A DNA stretch of 64,000 bases, taken from Hyphomicrobiales bacterium (lineage in GTDB: Bacteria > Pseudomonadota > Alphaproteobacteria > Rhizobiales > Devosiaceae). A program made the position numbers and the translations under genes. The DNA is taken from contig JAIYDI010000042.1 of the NCBI GenBank assembly GCA_027487555.1, positions 186,001 to 250,000 on the forward strand, given 5' to 3'. Below, in pieces: positions 1-8,544 of the stretch; within the stretch, counting starts at the first letter, position 1, and every line of letters starts with the position of its first letter. The notes below the pieces were generated by a model. The model had not been told where the DNA came from, made no database searches, and worked only from the letters and a program-made list of their open reading frames with translations.

Positions 1-1
1 T

Positions 2-514
2 GGTATCGCCAACGACGTGCTGCAGATCGTCCGCACCATCACCGAAAGCTACAAGATGGGCGTCACGGTATCGCAGGTCGCCATCGGCCAGGCGGCTCCG
101 CCCGCCGAAGTGGCGGATGCCTTCAACGAAGTGCAGCGCGCCGAGCAGGATGAGGACCGCTTCCAGGAAGAAGCGCGCCAATACGCCAATACCTTGCTCG
201 GTGAAGCCCGCGGCCAGGCAGCCCAGATCCGCGAAGACGCCGCCGCCTACAAGACGCGCGTCGTGCAGGAAGCGGAAGGCGAGGCGGCCCGCTTCCTTTC
301 CATCTACCAGCAATATGCCAATGCGCCTGAAGTGACGCGCAAGCGTCTCTACCTCGAAACCATGGAAGAGGTGCTGCGCGGCTCCGACAAGGTCGTCATC
401 GATCCTTCGGCATCCGGGCAGGGGGGCGTCGTGCCCTATCTCCCGCTTCCTGAGATCAGGCCGCAGTCGGCAGCCCAGGCCGGTACGACCACCACCACGA
501 CGGGGGCGAACTGA
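2..514 (+). CDS. hflK: HflK, C-terminal part (gene begins before the window)
   Basis: The reading frame is open from base 2, so the gene enters from the left. The visible 170 residues are the end of an SPFH/prohibitin-domain protein: a charged Ala/Glu/Arg/Gln-rich coiled-coil stretch, then the tail with VVIDPSASGQGGVVPYLPLPE that is typical of HflK. HflK and HflC form a large periplasmic-side membrane complex that modulates the FtsH protease. The stop is followed 2 bases later by the hflC ATG, so the two are translated from one message. The membrane anchor and N-terminal SPFH part are outside the window. Confidence 0.93.
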   Translation, partial: GIANDVLQIVRTITESYKMGVTVSQVAIGQAAPPAEVADAFNEVQRAEQDEDRFQEEARQYANTLLGEARGQAAQIREDAAAYKTRVVQEAEGEAARFLSIYQQYANAPEVTRKRLYLETMEEVLRGSDKVVIDPSASGQGGVVPYLPLPEIRPQSAAQAGTTTTTTGAN

Positions 515-516
515 CC

Positions 517-1575
517 ATGAACCGCCTTATCGCACTTGGCGTTGTCGCCATCGGCCTCTTCTATGTCTTCGTCTCGTCCATCTATGTGGTGAACGAGCGT
601 GAGCAGGCCATCGTCACCCGCTTCGGCCAGATCATCGACGTGAAGACCGAGCCCGGCATGTACTTCAAGGTGCCGACGAACGTCGTCGATAACGTGCAGA
701 TCATCGAGGATCGGCTGCTGCGTGCCGATGTCTCGAACATGAGCCTGCAGGTCTCCGACGGTAAGTTCTACATCGTCGATGCCTTCCTCAGCTACCGCAT
801 CTCCGATCCACGCCTGTTCCGGACGCGTGCCCAGGGCGAAATCCGCGTTGCGGAAGACCGCCTCACCACCCGCCTGAACTCGGCGCTGCGCGATGTCTAT
901 AGCCGGCGCGACTTCACCGCCGCCTTGTCCGACCAACGCTCCGCCATGATGAACGAGGCGCGCGATATCATCCGCCCGGATATGTCTCCGCTCGGCATCG
1001 ATGTGGTGGACGTGCGTATCCTGCGCACCGATCTCGACCCGAACGTGTCGGCCGATACCTTCAACCGCATGAAGGCCGAACGCCTTGCCGAGGCCGCCCT
1101 GCTGCGCGCCCGTGGCCAGGAAGCCAAGCGCACCGCGACTGCTATCGCCGATCGTCAGCGCACGGAAATCATCGCCGCCGCCCAGCGCGACGCCGAGATC
1201 CTCCGAGGCGAGGGTGAAGCCGAGCGCTCGGGCATCTTCGCCGAGGCCTATACCCGCGATCCGGATTTCTTCCAGTTCTACCGCTCGATGCAGTCCTATC
1301 GCGCGGCGCTGGGCGGCACCGGCACCACCATGGTGCTGTCGCCGAACTCGGAGTTCTTCCGCTACTTCGAGAATGAAAACCCGGACAATATCCAGGTTGC
1401 GCCAGGCGCCGGTGCCGACATCCCGGTCACGCCGCTGATCGAGACCCCGGCGGAATCTTCGCCGATCCTCGACACGCCGGCGGCGCCGGCTGATGCGACC
1501 ACCGTGACGGAGACGGCCCCGGCCGCCACCCCGGCGGTTGAGACGGCCCCGGCCGCCCCGGCAACGTCGCCATAA
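517..1575 (+). CDS. hflC: HflC, FtsH-modulating SPFH protein
   Basis: 352 aa. One N-terminal signal-anchor helix (about residues 4-22) is followed by the SPFH domain (VNEREQAIVTRFGQI near residue 25) and a long Ala/Glu/Arg coiled coil around 190-240. The C-terminus is a low-complexity Pro/Ala/Thr tail rich in ETAP repeats, longer than in E. coli HflC. It is the partner of HflK in the complex that restrains FtsH. The start lies 2 bases after the hflK stop. The Do-family protease gene follows 133 bases downstream in the same direction, a common alphaproteobacterial arrangement that groups membrane quality-control functions. Confidence 0.95.
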   Translation: MNRLIALGVVAIGLFYVFVSSIYVVNEREQAIVTRFGQIIDVKTEPGMYFKVPTNVVDNVQIIEDRLLRADVSNMSLQVSDGKFYIVDAFLSYRISDPRLFRTRAQGEIRVAEDRLTTRLNSALRDVYSRRDFTAALSDQRSAMMNEARDIIRPDMSPLGIDVVDVRILRTDLDPNVSADTFNRMKAERLAEAALLRARGQEAKRTATAIADRQRTEIIAAAQRDAEILRGEGEAERSGIFAEAYTRDPDFFQFYRSMQSYRAALGGTGTTMVLSPNSEFFRYFENENPDNIQVAPGAGADIPVTPLIETPAESSPILDTPAAPADATTVTETAPAATPAVETAPAAPATSP

Positions 1576-1708
1576 CGCTTCCGAAGCCGGCGCCTGTCCA
1601 TTCAGGCAAGCGCCGGCTTCACCAGTTTTTGCGCATTGCCGCGCTGGACACCCCGCTTGAGTTCCTTTCAACTGCCCTCCCAATGGCGAATGCGTCGCGG
1701 AGGTTGAG

Positions 1709-3208
1709 TTGCTGAAGGTCCTGGGGTTCATCCTCGCCATTTCCGGTTCGCTCGTCGCGGCGCCTGCCTTTGCCAAGGGCCCCGATTCCGTTGCCGGCCT
1801 CGCCGAACAACTCTCACCGGCCGTCGTCAACATCAGCACCTCGCGCATGGTGCCGGGTGGCTTTGGCGTACCCTACCCCGAAGTCCCCGAAGGGTCCCCG
1901 CTCGGCGACCTGTTCGACGAGCGCAACCCCAACAACGGCGAAGGCGAGGACCGGATGGAGGAGGCGCGCAGCCTCGGCTCGGGCTTCATCGTTTCCGCCG
2001 ATGGTACCATCGTCACCAACAATCATGTCATCGAGGGCGCCACCGAAATCGAGATCTATTTCGCCGACGGCAGCTACATGCCTGCCACCATCGTCGGCGC
2101 CGACGACAAGATGGACCTCGCCGTCCTGAAGGTCGAATCCGACAAGCCGTTGCCCTTCGTCGAGTTCGGCAACAGCGACAGCGCCAAGGTGGGTGATTGG
2201 GTCATGGCCATCGGCAATCCATTCGGCCTTGGAGGTTCGGTCACGCTCGGCATCGTCTCGGCGCGCAATCGCGATATCCAGTCGGGGCCCTATGATCAGT
2301 TCATCCAGACCGACGCCGCAATTAACCAGGGCAATTCCGGTGGGCCGCTCTTCGATATGGATGGCAAGGTGGTGGGCATCAACACGGCCATCATCGCCCA
2401 GGGCGGCTCGTCCCTCGGCATCGGTTTTGCCGTGCCCGGCAATCTTGCGAGGCCCGTGCTCGACCAGCTCTCCCAATATGGTGAAACCCGCCGCGGCTGG
2501 CTCGGCGTTGCCATCCAGGAGGTGAGCGAGGACATCGCGGCGTCGCTCGGCCTGTCCAGCACCGCCGGCGCCCTGGTGGTTGATGTCACCAAGGGCGGTC
2601 CCGCCGAGGGCAAGGTGCAGGTCGGCGATATCATCCTGCAGTTCGATGGCAAGCCGATCGCCCGCATGCGCGACCTGCCACGCGTCGTCGCGGAAACCGC
2701 CGTCGGCAAGGCCGTCGCTGTCCGGCTCTACCGCAATGGTTCGGACGAAAGCCTCAACATTACACTTGGCCGCCTTGAGGATGGCGAAAAACTCATCGCC
2801 CAGAACGCGGGCGCCCCGGCCACGGACCAGCCACTCGCCCCCGATGCCCCGGCACCGGAACCCGATCCAGCCGAGCCCACCTCCGAAGAGCTCTCGCCTC
2901 CTGCCGCCATGCCCGATCTCGTCGGCTTCGATATTGCCGTGCTCGATGAGGCGCGGCGCGCCGAGTACGGCCTCGCGCCTGAAACCGAAGGTTTGGTCGT
3001 CGTCTCGGTCCGTCCCGGCTCGGATGCGGAGACCAAGGGCATGGTCCCGGGCCTGATCCTCAGCGAGGTTAACCAGAAGCCGGTCGCAACTGTCGAGGAT
3101 GTGACCGCTTTGGTCAGCGCTGCCCGCGATGATGGTCGCCCCGCTGTGCTGTTCAAGCTCACCGACGCCACCGGCGCCTCGCGCTTTGTGGCGGTGAAGC
3201 TGGGGTAG
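1709..3208 (+). CDS. Do-family (DegP/DegQ-like) periplasmic serine endoprotease
   Basis: 499 aa. A signal peptide with cleavage near APAFA (about residue 22) is followed by a trypsin-like domain with His106 (NNHVIEG), Asp136 (KMDLAVL) and Ser210 (GNSGGP). Two PDZ domains follow (about 255-360 and 400-495), separated by a Pro/Ala/Glu-rich linker. It should degrade or chaperone misfolded proteins in the periplasm. The start is TTG, chosen because GGAGG lies 6 bases upstream and the signal peptide begins there. No in-frame ATG is better placed. It sits downstream of hflKC; the 133-base gap leaves room for its own promoter. Confidence 0.92.
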   Translation: MLKVLGFILAISGSLVAAPAFAKGPDSVAGLAEQLSPAVVNISTSRMVPGGFGVPYPEVPEGSPLGDLFDERNPNNGEGEDRMEEARSLGSGFIVSADGTIVTNNHVIEGATEIEIYFADGSYMPATIVGADDKMDLAVLKVESDKPLPFVEFGNSDSAKVGDWVMAIGNPFGLGGSVTLGIVSARNRDIQSGPYDQFIQTDAAINQGNSGGPLFDMDGKVVGINTAIIAQGGSSLGIGFAVPGNLARPVLDQLSQYGETRRGWLGVAIQEVSEDIAASLGLSSTAGALVVDVTKGGPAEGKVQVGDIILQFDGKPIARMRDLPRVVAETAVGKAVAVRLYRNGSDESLNITLGRLEDGEKLIAQNAGAPATDQPLAPDAPAPEPDPAEPTSEELSPPAAMPDLVGFDIAVLDEARRAEYGLAPETEGLVVVSVRPGSDAETKGMVPGLILSEVNQKPVATVEDVTALVSAARDDGRPAVLFKLTDATGASRFVAVKLG

Positions 3209-3230
3209 GGGCTCAATACCTCGTGAAACT

Positions 3231-3420
3231 CGATGTCATCCCGGCACTTCGATGCCGGTCGCCGCAGGCGATGAATGTCTCCGGTGGAGACATTCAAGGC
3301 GAGAAGGCCATGAGAGCTATGCTCGAATGGCTAGGGACCCAGCCTGAGATATTGTCGCAGCCGCAGGGCGATGCGTGAGCCACCCCAAGATGGGCCCCGA
3401 CTTTCGTCGGGGTGACACTG
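3231..3420. repeat. Intergenic palindromic repeat, family C copy 1
   Basis: This 287-base gap holds no gene. It contains a patchy repeat shared with 5853-6060: both begin with CCCGGCACTTCGAYGCCGG and both later carry GAAGGCCATGAGA and CTCGAATGG followed by a CCTGAGAT stretch. Inside is a hairpin with CCGGTGG at its apex (around 3279-3298), flanked by complementary arms. The right end has another short palindrome (CCCCGACTTTCGTCGGGG). It is probably a REP/RIME-like non-coding element. Confidence 0.7.
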
Positions 3421-3444
3421 TGCAAGCGGCTAATCACACTCTCT

Positions 3445-3488
<44 letters not shown>

Positions 3489-3495
3489 TAACGCC

Positions 3496-4059
3496 TCACC
3501 CCGGCGCCAGCCACACCGGCCTTCTGATCCGGTACAGCACATGCGGCCTGAGCTGGTGCCCCACGGGCACATCCGGGTGCTCGAAGCTGCCATCGGGGTC
3601 GTGCACCATGCAGAGCTTTTCCATCACGCGGCGGCTCGGCAGGTTACCCTCATAGGTGATCGCCACCACCTCATCGAGGCGCGCGGTCCCGAAGGCAAAG
3701 CGCAGCACCGCGAGCGCGCCTTCGGGCGCGTAGCCCTGGCCCCAGAACTGCTGCCCGATCTGCCAGCCGATCTCGACCTCGGGGTGTCCGGGGATCGCCG
3801 CACGGATGTTTTCGTTGAAGGGCGCCATGCCCAGCATGCCCATGAAGGCGCCGTCTGACTTTCGCTCGAGCGCCAGGAAGCCGAAGCCGAACTGCTTCAG
3901 CCGCTCTCGCGCCCGCTCGATGCCCATCGCAGCATCGAGCGGCGTCCCGAGCCCGGGGAAGAACCGCCGCACCACCGGGTCGCCGATCACCTTCGCATAG
4001 AGCGCCTTATCCTCGTCGCGCCACTCACGCAGCACCAGGCGCTCCGTTTCGAGCCTCAC
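3496..4059 (-). CDS. GNAT-family N-acetyltransferase (RimJ/RimL-like)
   Basis: 187 aa. The opening LETERLVLREWRDED is the hallmark of the RimJ/RimL-type acetyltransferase subfamily. The acetyl-CoA region is seen as IGWQIGQQFWGQGYAPEGA (about residues 97-115). The C-terminal part has the family's NLPSRRVMEKL helix. It transfers an acetyl group from acetyl-CoA to a protein N-terminus or small amine; the substrate cannot be told from sequence. The start overlaps the serB stop by 4 bases, so it is translationally coupled to serB. Confidence 0.88.
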   Translation of the reverse strand: MRLETERLVLREWRDEDKALYAKVIGDPVVRRFFPGLGTPLDAAMGIERARERLKQFGFGFLALERKSDGAFMGMLGMAPFNENIRAAIPGHPEVEIGWQIGQQFWGQGYAPEGALAVLRFAFGTARLDEVVAITYEGNLPSRRVMEKLCMVHDPDGSFEHPDVPVGHQLRPHVLYRIRRPVWLAPG

Positions 4060-4928
4060 CTGACGATTTCCTCTTCCTCATAGCCTTGCAGGTAGAGCAG
4101 TGCGGTCAGGTCGCCATGGTCGATCCGCACCCTTGCCTCGGCCGCGACATGCGGCTTGGCATGGATTGCGACGCCGAGGCCTGCGGCCTTGATCATGTCG
4201 AGGTCGTTCGCCCCATCGCCTACGGCCAATGTCGCGCTCAACGGCAGGTTCCGCTCTGCCGCCAGCGCCTTGAGCCGCGCAAGCTTGGTCGACTTATCGA
4301 CAATCGGGCTTGCCACCGTCCCGGTCAGCCGCTCGCCGTCGAACTCAAGTACATTGGCGACAGCTTCGTCGAAGCCGATGCGTCTAGCGATAAAGTCGGC
4401 AAAAAACGTGAACCCGCCCGACACCAGCGAGGTATAGGCGCCAAAGGATTTCATCGTATGCACCAGCGCCCGGCCGCCCGGCATCAGGGTAATACGCTCG
4501 CGGCGGATTTCCTCGATCACCTTGCGCTCGAGCCCCTTGATCAGGCTCACCCGGTGCCGGAGCGCCTCGGCGAAATCGAGCTCGCCATTCATCGCCCGCT
4601 CGGTAATGCGCGCGACTTCGGCCTTGATGCCCACGGCGTCGGCCAGCTCGTCGATGCATTCCTGCTCGATCATGGTCGAATCCATGTCCGCCACCAGCAC
4701 GCCCTTGCGGCGGTGCTCGGAGCTGACCAGCCCGGCATCGACGGCGCGGCTGCCGATCTTGTCACGCGCGATCGCCACCGGGTCCGGCGCCTTTGGCGCA
4801 TGGATTTCAACCGCGATCTTCTGATGCAGCCAGTTGATCTCGCCACCGGTTTCGTGGTGGATCGCGCCGACCAGCTGGTAATCGAGCGCCGGATCGGCAG
4901 GGTTGGCAATGAGGCACAGTACCGGCAT
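4056..4928 (-). CDS. serB: Phosphoserine phosphatase
   Basis: 290 aa, HAD superfamily. The nucleophile motif DMDST at about residues 81-85 is followed by the EQECIDELAD cap helix, and the fourth HAD motif is VGDGANDLDM. About 75 N-terminal residues form an extra, ACT-like region, as in other alphaproteobacterial SerB. It catalyses the last step of serine synthesis, phosphoserine to serine plus phosphate. I chose the ATG at 4928 because GAGGG lies 5 bases upstream. The start faces miaA with only 26 bases between the two start codons, so the two promoters must overlap the coding starts. Confidence 0.95.
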   Translation of the reverse strand: MPVLCLIANPADPALDYQLVGAIHHETGGEINWLHQKIAVEIHAPKAPDPVAIARDKIGSRAVDAGLVSSEHRRKGVLVADMDSTMIEQECIDELADAVGIKAEVARITERAMNGELDFAEALRHRVSLIKGLERKVIEEIRRERITLMPGGRALVHTMKSFGAYTSLVSGGFTFFADFIARRIGFDEAVANVLEFDGERLTGTVASPIVDKSTKLARLKALAAERNLPLSATLAVGDGANDLDMIKAAGLGVAIHAKPHVAAEARVRIDHGDLTALLYLQGYEEEEIVR

Positions 4929-4954
4929 GAACCCTCGCACAAGGTCTTGAGCGG

Positions 4955-5839
4955 ATGGCAGGAAGCCCCCGAAGACGCGCGGTCCTGATAGCCGGTCCCA
5001 CCGCCAGCGGCAAGTCGGCGCGCGCCCTGCGCCTTGCCCGCGAGCGTGGCGCGGTGATCGTCAATGCCGATGCGCTGCAGGTCTATACGACGCTTCGTAT
5101 CATCACGGCGCGTCCGTCCGATGACGATCTGGCGCTCGCGTCGCATCGGCACTACGGCACTGTCGATCCCGCACGCCGCTATTCCACCGGCGACTGGGTC
5201 CGCGATGTATCCCTGATACGCGACGAGGAACAGGGCAGGGAGCTGATTTTCGTTGGCGGCACAGGCCTCTATTTCGAAACCCTCACCCGTGGTTTTGCTG
5301 ACGTGCCGGAGGTCCCGGCTACGGTCGTCGCCGCCATCGAGGCCGAAGTCCTCGCCCTTGATCGCGATGGCCGCGCCCGCCTCATCGCCGCCCGCGATCC
5401 GCTGATTGCCGCACGCCTCAATGAGCCCGATCCGCAGCGCGTTACCCGCGCCCTTGCCGTGCTTGCCGCCACCGGCCGTTCCCTCGCCAGCTTCCAGGAC
5501 GCGCCGCAGCCGCCGCTGCTCGCGGGCTGGGAGATCGAGAAGCTCGTGCTCAATCCCGATCGCGATATCCTCCGCGACCGGATCGCCCGCCGTTACCGTT
5601 CTATGCTGGAAAATGGCGCCATCGCCGAAGTCGAGGCGCTGCTCGCCCTCGGGCTCGATCCCGCGCTGCCAGCCATGAAAGCCATCGGGGTGCCGGAGAT
5701 TTCCGCCATGCTGCGCGGCGACCTCTCCCCATCTGACGCCATCGAGCGCGCCATCATCGCCACCCGCCAATATGCGAAACGCCAGCGCACCTGGTTTCGC
5801 GGGCGCATGGCGGATTGGACGTGGGTGCAGGCGTCGTGA
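4955..5839 (+). CDS. miaA: tRNA dimethylallyltransferase
   Basis: 294 aa. The P-loop GPTASGKS lies at about residues 14-21, followed by the family signatures NADALQVY and VGGTGLYF. The C-terminal region carries ATRQYAKRQRTWFR, the conserved tRNA-binding stretch. It adds a dimethylallyl group to A37 of tRNAs that read UNN codons. It is divergent from serB, and a repeat-filled gap of about 320 bases follows. Confidence 0.95.
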   Translation: MAGSPRRRAVLIAGPTASGKSARALRLARERGAVIVNADALQVYTTLRIITARPSDDDLALASHRHYGTVDPARRYSTGDWVRDVSLIRDEEQGRELIFVGGTGLYFETLTRGFADVPEVPATVVAAIEAEVLALDRDGRARLIAARDPLIAARLNEPDPQRVTRALAVLAATGRSLASFQDAPQPPLLAGWEIEKLVLNPDRDILRDRIARRYRSMLENGAIAEVEALLALGLDPALPAMKAIGVPEISAMLRGDLSPSDAIERAIIATRQYAKRQRTWFRGRMADWTWVQAS

Positions 5840-5852
5840 GGGCGCCGCAGAC

Positions 5853-6060
5853 TCAGTGTCACCCCGGCACTTCGACGCCGGTTCGGCATCGCCGAACGCA
5901 AAGCCCCGGTGGGGCTTGGCGAGGCTAGAAGGCCATGAGACTTCGAAGGATCAGGAATCGGTCCAGTGGACCGATTCCCCGCAGAAGGCTCGAATGGCGA
6001 GGGGCCCATCCTGAGATTTCACCCTTCACCGCGAGGTCTCAAAGGGGAGGCTGGATGCCG
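5853..6060. repeat. Intergenic palindromic repeat, family C copy 2
   Basis: It fills most of the 5840-6160 gap, which has no gene. It shares blocks with 3231-3420. It holds two small hairpins with related apices: arms of AAGCCC/GGGCTT around CCGGTGG (near 5901-5917) and GAATCGGTCC/GGACCGATTC around AGT (near 5956-5978). The CCGGTGG apex also occurs in family B at 12056-12062 and 50514-50520. Confidence 0.7.
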
Positions 6061-6160
6061 GGCTGCGCCGCCATGACGCAGTGAAGTGACGGCGCCTCAC
6101 AGTGATTTGCCTCTTCCAGGGCCTGTCGAAGGACCAGGAGGTCACCACCGGGGTATGTCC

Positions 6161-7558
6161 CTACGCCGCCAGCCGCCCGAGGTGCAGCCGCTCGCGCATG
6201 GCAAACCGCACCGTCAGCGCCACCGCGACGGCACCGAGCCCCGCAGCCAGCCCGTACCAGATGCCCATGCCGCCGAGCCCGAAGACGAAGCCCGCGATAT
6301 ACGAGGTCGGGAACCCGACACCCCAATAGCCGATCAGTGCAATCACGAGCGGCATCCGCGTATCGGAGATGCCGCGCAGCGCCGCGGCCATCGCCACCTG
6401 ACCGCCATCGGCCAGCTGATACAGCGCTGCCACGCTGAGGAAAGTCGCCGCCATGCTGAGCGGGCGCATGTTCTCCGCCACCGTCCCGTCGAGGAAAAGG
6501 CCGACCAGTTGGTGCGGAAACAGCACCATCAGGAGCGCCGTGCTCGACATGAAGGCCAGCGTCACGCCAAAGGCAGTCCAGCCCGCTATGCCCACGCCGT
6601 GCCGGTCGCCTTGTCCAAGCGCCAGCCCGACGCGCACCGTCGTCGCCTGGCTGAGGCCGAGCGGCACCATGAAAGCCGTGGCGGACAGTTGCAGCGCCAC
6701 GGCATGGGCGGCAACTTCAGCCTCCCCGATCCAGCCCTGCAGCAGCGACGCGCACGTGAACAGACTGACCTCGGCCAGCAGCATCAGGCCGATCGGCAGG
6801 CCGATCTTGAGCAGTTGCAGAAAGGCCGGCAGGTCCGGGGCGGATAGCCGCGCGAAGATGTGGAACCGCCGGTGCCGCTTGTGCAGCACGATATAGGCCA
6901 CCATCATCAGCAGCATCACGACGTTTACCAGGGTCGTCGCGATACCCGCCCCCGCCAGTTCGAGGCGCGGGAACCCGAAATTGCCGAAGATCAGCGCGTA
7001 GTTGAACAGCACATTGAGCGGAATGCCGGCGAGAGTGATCACGAGGATCACCCGTGTCGCCCCCAGCGCCGAAAGAAACGAGCGCAACACCACGATCATG
7101 AAGGCCGGCACGAACAGCCATACCGCGGTATGCACGAAGCTTTCCGCCAGCGCCGACAATTCCGGGTCCTGCCCGATGGCGAGATAGATCGGCTTGATGT
7201 TCCACGCGAGCGGCAGCAGCAGCACAACCAGCACGACGCTCAGCCACAGGCCCATCTGCACCGTCTTGCGGATGGCGCGCAGATTGCCCGAGCCGCGCGC
7301 CTGCGCCACCAGCGGCGCCACGGCGCTTGTCACGCCGACGCCGAACAACTGGATGCCGACGAACAGCGCGTTGGCCAGCGTCGCCGCCGCGAGATACTTG
7401 CTGCCCAGCCAGCCGATCATGATCACGTCGGTGGTGAACAGCGCGTTCTGCGCCAGTTGTGCCAGCACCAGGGGCCACCCGAGCAGCAGCAACTCCTTGA
7501 GTTCTCCGCGCACCGTGCGCCTTGGGGCGCCCTGGGTTGCGCTCGCTGTGTCCGCCAT
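6161..7558 (-). CDS. MATE-family multidrug/cation efflux transporter (NorM-like)
   Basis: 465 aa, almost entirely hydrophobic, with about 12 predicted membrane helices. The opening LGWPLVLAQLAQNALFTTD and the internal duplication are typical of the NorM branch of the MATE family. It would export drugs or metabolites across the inner membrane using a Na+ or H+ gradient; the substrate is not predictable. I chose the ATG at 7558, which gives a short cytoplasmic N-terminus; an in-frame start 33 bases upstream is possible. The gene stands alone, and no regulator is next to it. Confidence 0.92.
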   Translation of the reverse strand: MADTASATQGAPRRTVRGELKELLLLGWPLVLAQLAQNALFTTDVIMIGWLGSKYLAAATLANALFVGIQLFGVGVTSAVAPLVAQARGSGNLRAIRKTVQMGLWLSVVLVVLLLPLAWNIKPIYLAIGQDPELSALAESFVHTAVWLFVPAFMIVVLRSFLSALGATRVILVITLAGIPLNVLFNYALIFGNFGFPRLELAGAGIATTLVNVVMLLMMVAYIVLHKRHRRFHIFARLSAPDLPAFLQLLKIGLPIGLMLLAEVSLFTCASLLQGWIGEAEVAAHAVALQLSATAFMVPLGLSQATTVRVGLALGQGDRHGVGIAGWTAFGVTLAFMSSTALLMVLFPHQLVGLFLDGTVAENMRPLSMAATFLSVAALYQLADGGQVAMAAALRGISDTRMPLVIALIGYWGVGFPTSYIAGFVFGLGGMGIWYGLAAGLGAVAVALTVRFAMRERLHLGRLAA

Positions 7559-7794
7559 GATCGTTTCTTTCCAACTCGCGAGGGGAGCCATAGCCGCCTT
7601 CGCGTTCCGTGCCTAGTACGGCGGAAGCTTGGGGGTGGGGCCTTCTCTGCCTGGCATCGCTCATCCCCCAAGGGAGAATCTCGCAGGTTGGGCGCCGGGG
7701 CGCTCTCGCACCTTTCGGGTAAATTCTCCATCTCGACTGGTGATTGAGGCACTCCCGCGCTACCCTTGCGGCAGGGAAATGCGAGAGACCTGCC

Positions 7795-8223
7795 ATGGAA
7801 GTCGTCAACGGCCTGCTGATCTTCATCCACGTCGTCGCCTTCATCGCGGGCGGGGCCAATTCCGTCGTCCATCCGCTCATCGATCCGCGTATGGCCACGG
7901 CTGCGCCGGCGGCGCGCGATGCCTATATTGCTCTGCGCAACACGCTCGCCGTGGTCGGCCGCTACGCCATGATCGCGCTGCTCGTCACCGGCGTCCTGAC
8001 GCTTTGGCTCAAGTGGAACTTCACCCCGCCCAATTTCTGGTTCTGGATCAAGATGCTGGGCGTTGTCGCCATGCTCGGCTTCATCGGTATGGGCGAAAGC
8101 GCCAAGAAAAAGGCCGCGTCCGGCGACGCGGCGGCGATTGCCCGTGTCGAGCTTTCCAGCAAGCTCACCGGCGCCGCCTTTGCGGTGGTGGTGTTTTCGG
8201 CGGTGTTCGCCTTCGCTGTCTAA
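7795..8223 (+). CDS. Small integral membrane protein of unknown function
   Basis: 142 aa with four predicted membrane helices (about residues 4-24, 50-75, 82-98 and 122-141). A conserved-looking FIHVVAFIAGGANSVVHPL lies in the first helix; its histidines could be haem or metal ligands, but this is only a suggestion. The start has GAGAG 7 bases upstream. I cannot assign a function. The 235 bases before it hold no gene. Confidence 0.75.
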   Translation: MEVVNGLLIFIHVVAFIAGGANSVVHPLIDPRMATAAPAARDAYIALRNTLAVVGRYAMIALLVTGVLTLWLKWNFTPPNFWFWIKMLGVVAMLGFIGMGESAKKKAASGDAAAIARVELSSKLTGAAFAVVVFSAVFAFAV

Positions 8224-8300
8224 GGCCGGTGCAGGCCGAACAAGCCTCTTGTGCGGCGCCCCGCTTTGCGCCATGTTGGTCGCCGTACAGGAATTTCGCC

Positions 8301-8426
8301 ATGTCGCGTGCTCGCGCTATTGCCATTGCGATGATTGAGGAAAAGACCCGTCGGGTTCGCCTGATGGCGCTCGCCTCCCTGTTGCTCGTTCCTGCTGCTC
8401 TCCTTCTGCTGCTTATCAGCCCCTGA
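8301..8426 (+). CDS. 41-codon Leu-rich ORF, candidate leuA leader peptide
   Basis: 41 aa encoded just upstream of leuA, preceded by AGGA 9 bases before the ATG. Ten of the last 21 residues are Leu, including five consecutive Leu codons at 8400-8414, only three codons before the stop. A hairpin begins at the stop codon itself. Leucine-codon runs followed by RNA hairpins are how transcription or translation of leucine biosynthesis genes is attenuated in proteobacteria. The alternative is a small single-helix membrane protein, because the same Leu run would make a transmembrane segment. Confidence 0.5.
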   Translation: MSRARAIAIAMIEEKTRRVRLMALASLLLVPAALLLLLISP

Positions 8427-8462
8427 GTACCGGCGGTCCGCTTGCGGACGGGTGGTCAGGGG
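8420..8462 (+). promoter_or_regulatory. Hairpin overlapping the leader stop codon, possible leuA attenuator
   Basis: CCCCTGA (8420-8426, which includes the leader TGA) pairs with TCAGGGG (8456-8462). Inside this, ACC pairs with GGT, and GTCCGC pairs with GCGGAC. No run of T follows, so it is not a classic intrinsic terminator. A second CGGCCG/CGGCCG pairing is possible downstream, before the leuA ribosome site. A ribosome reading or stalling on the Leu codons would melt or expose this hairpin. Confidence 0.4.
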
Positions 8463-8544
8463 AGATAGACGAGACGCCGAACATCAGCTTTGTCCGGCCG
8501 CGAGCGCACGCATGCCGCCCGGCCGCCCCCACAGGAATATCGCC

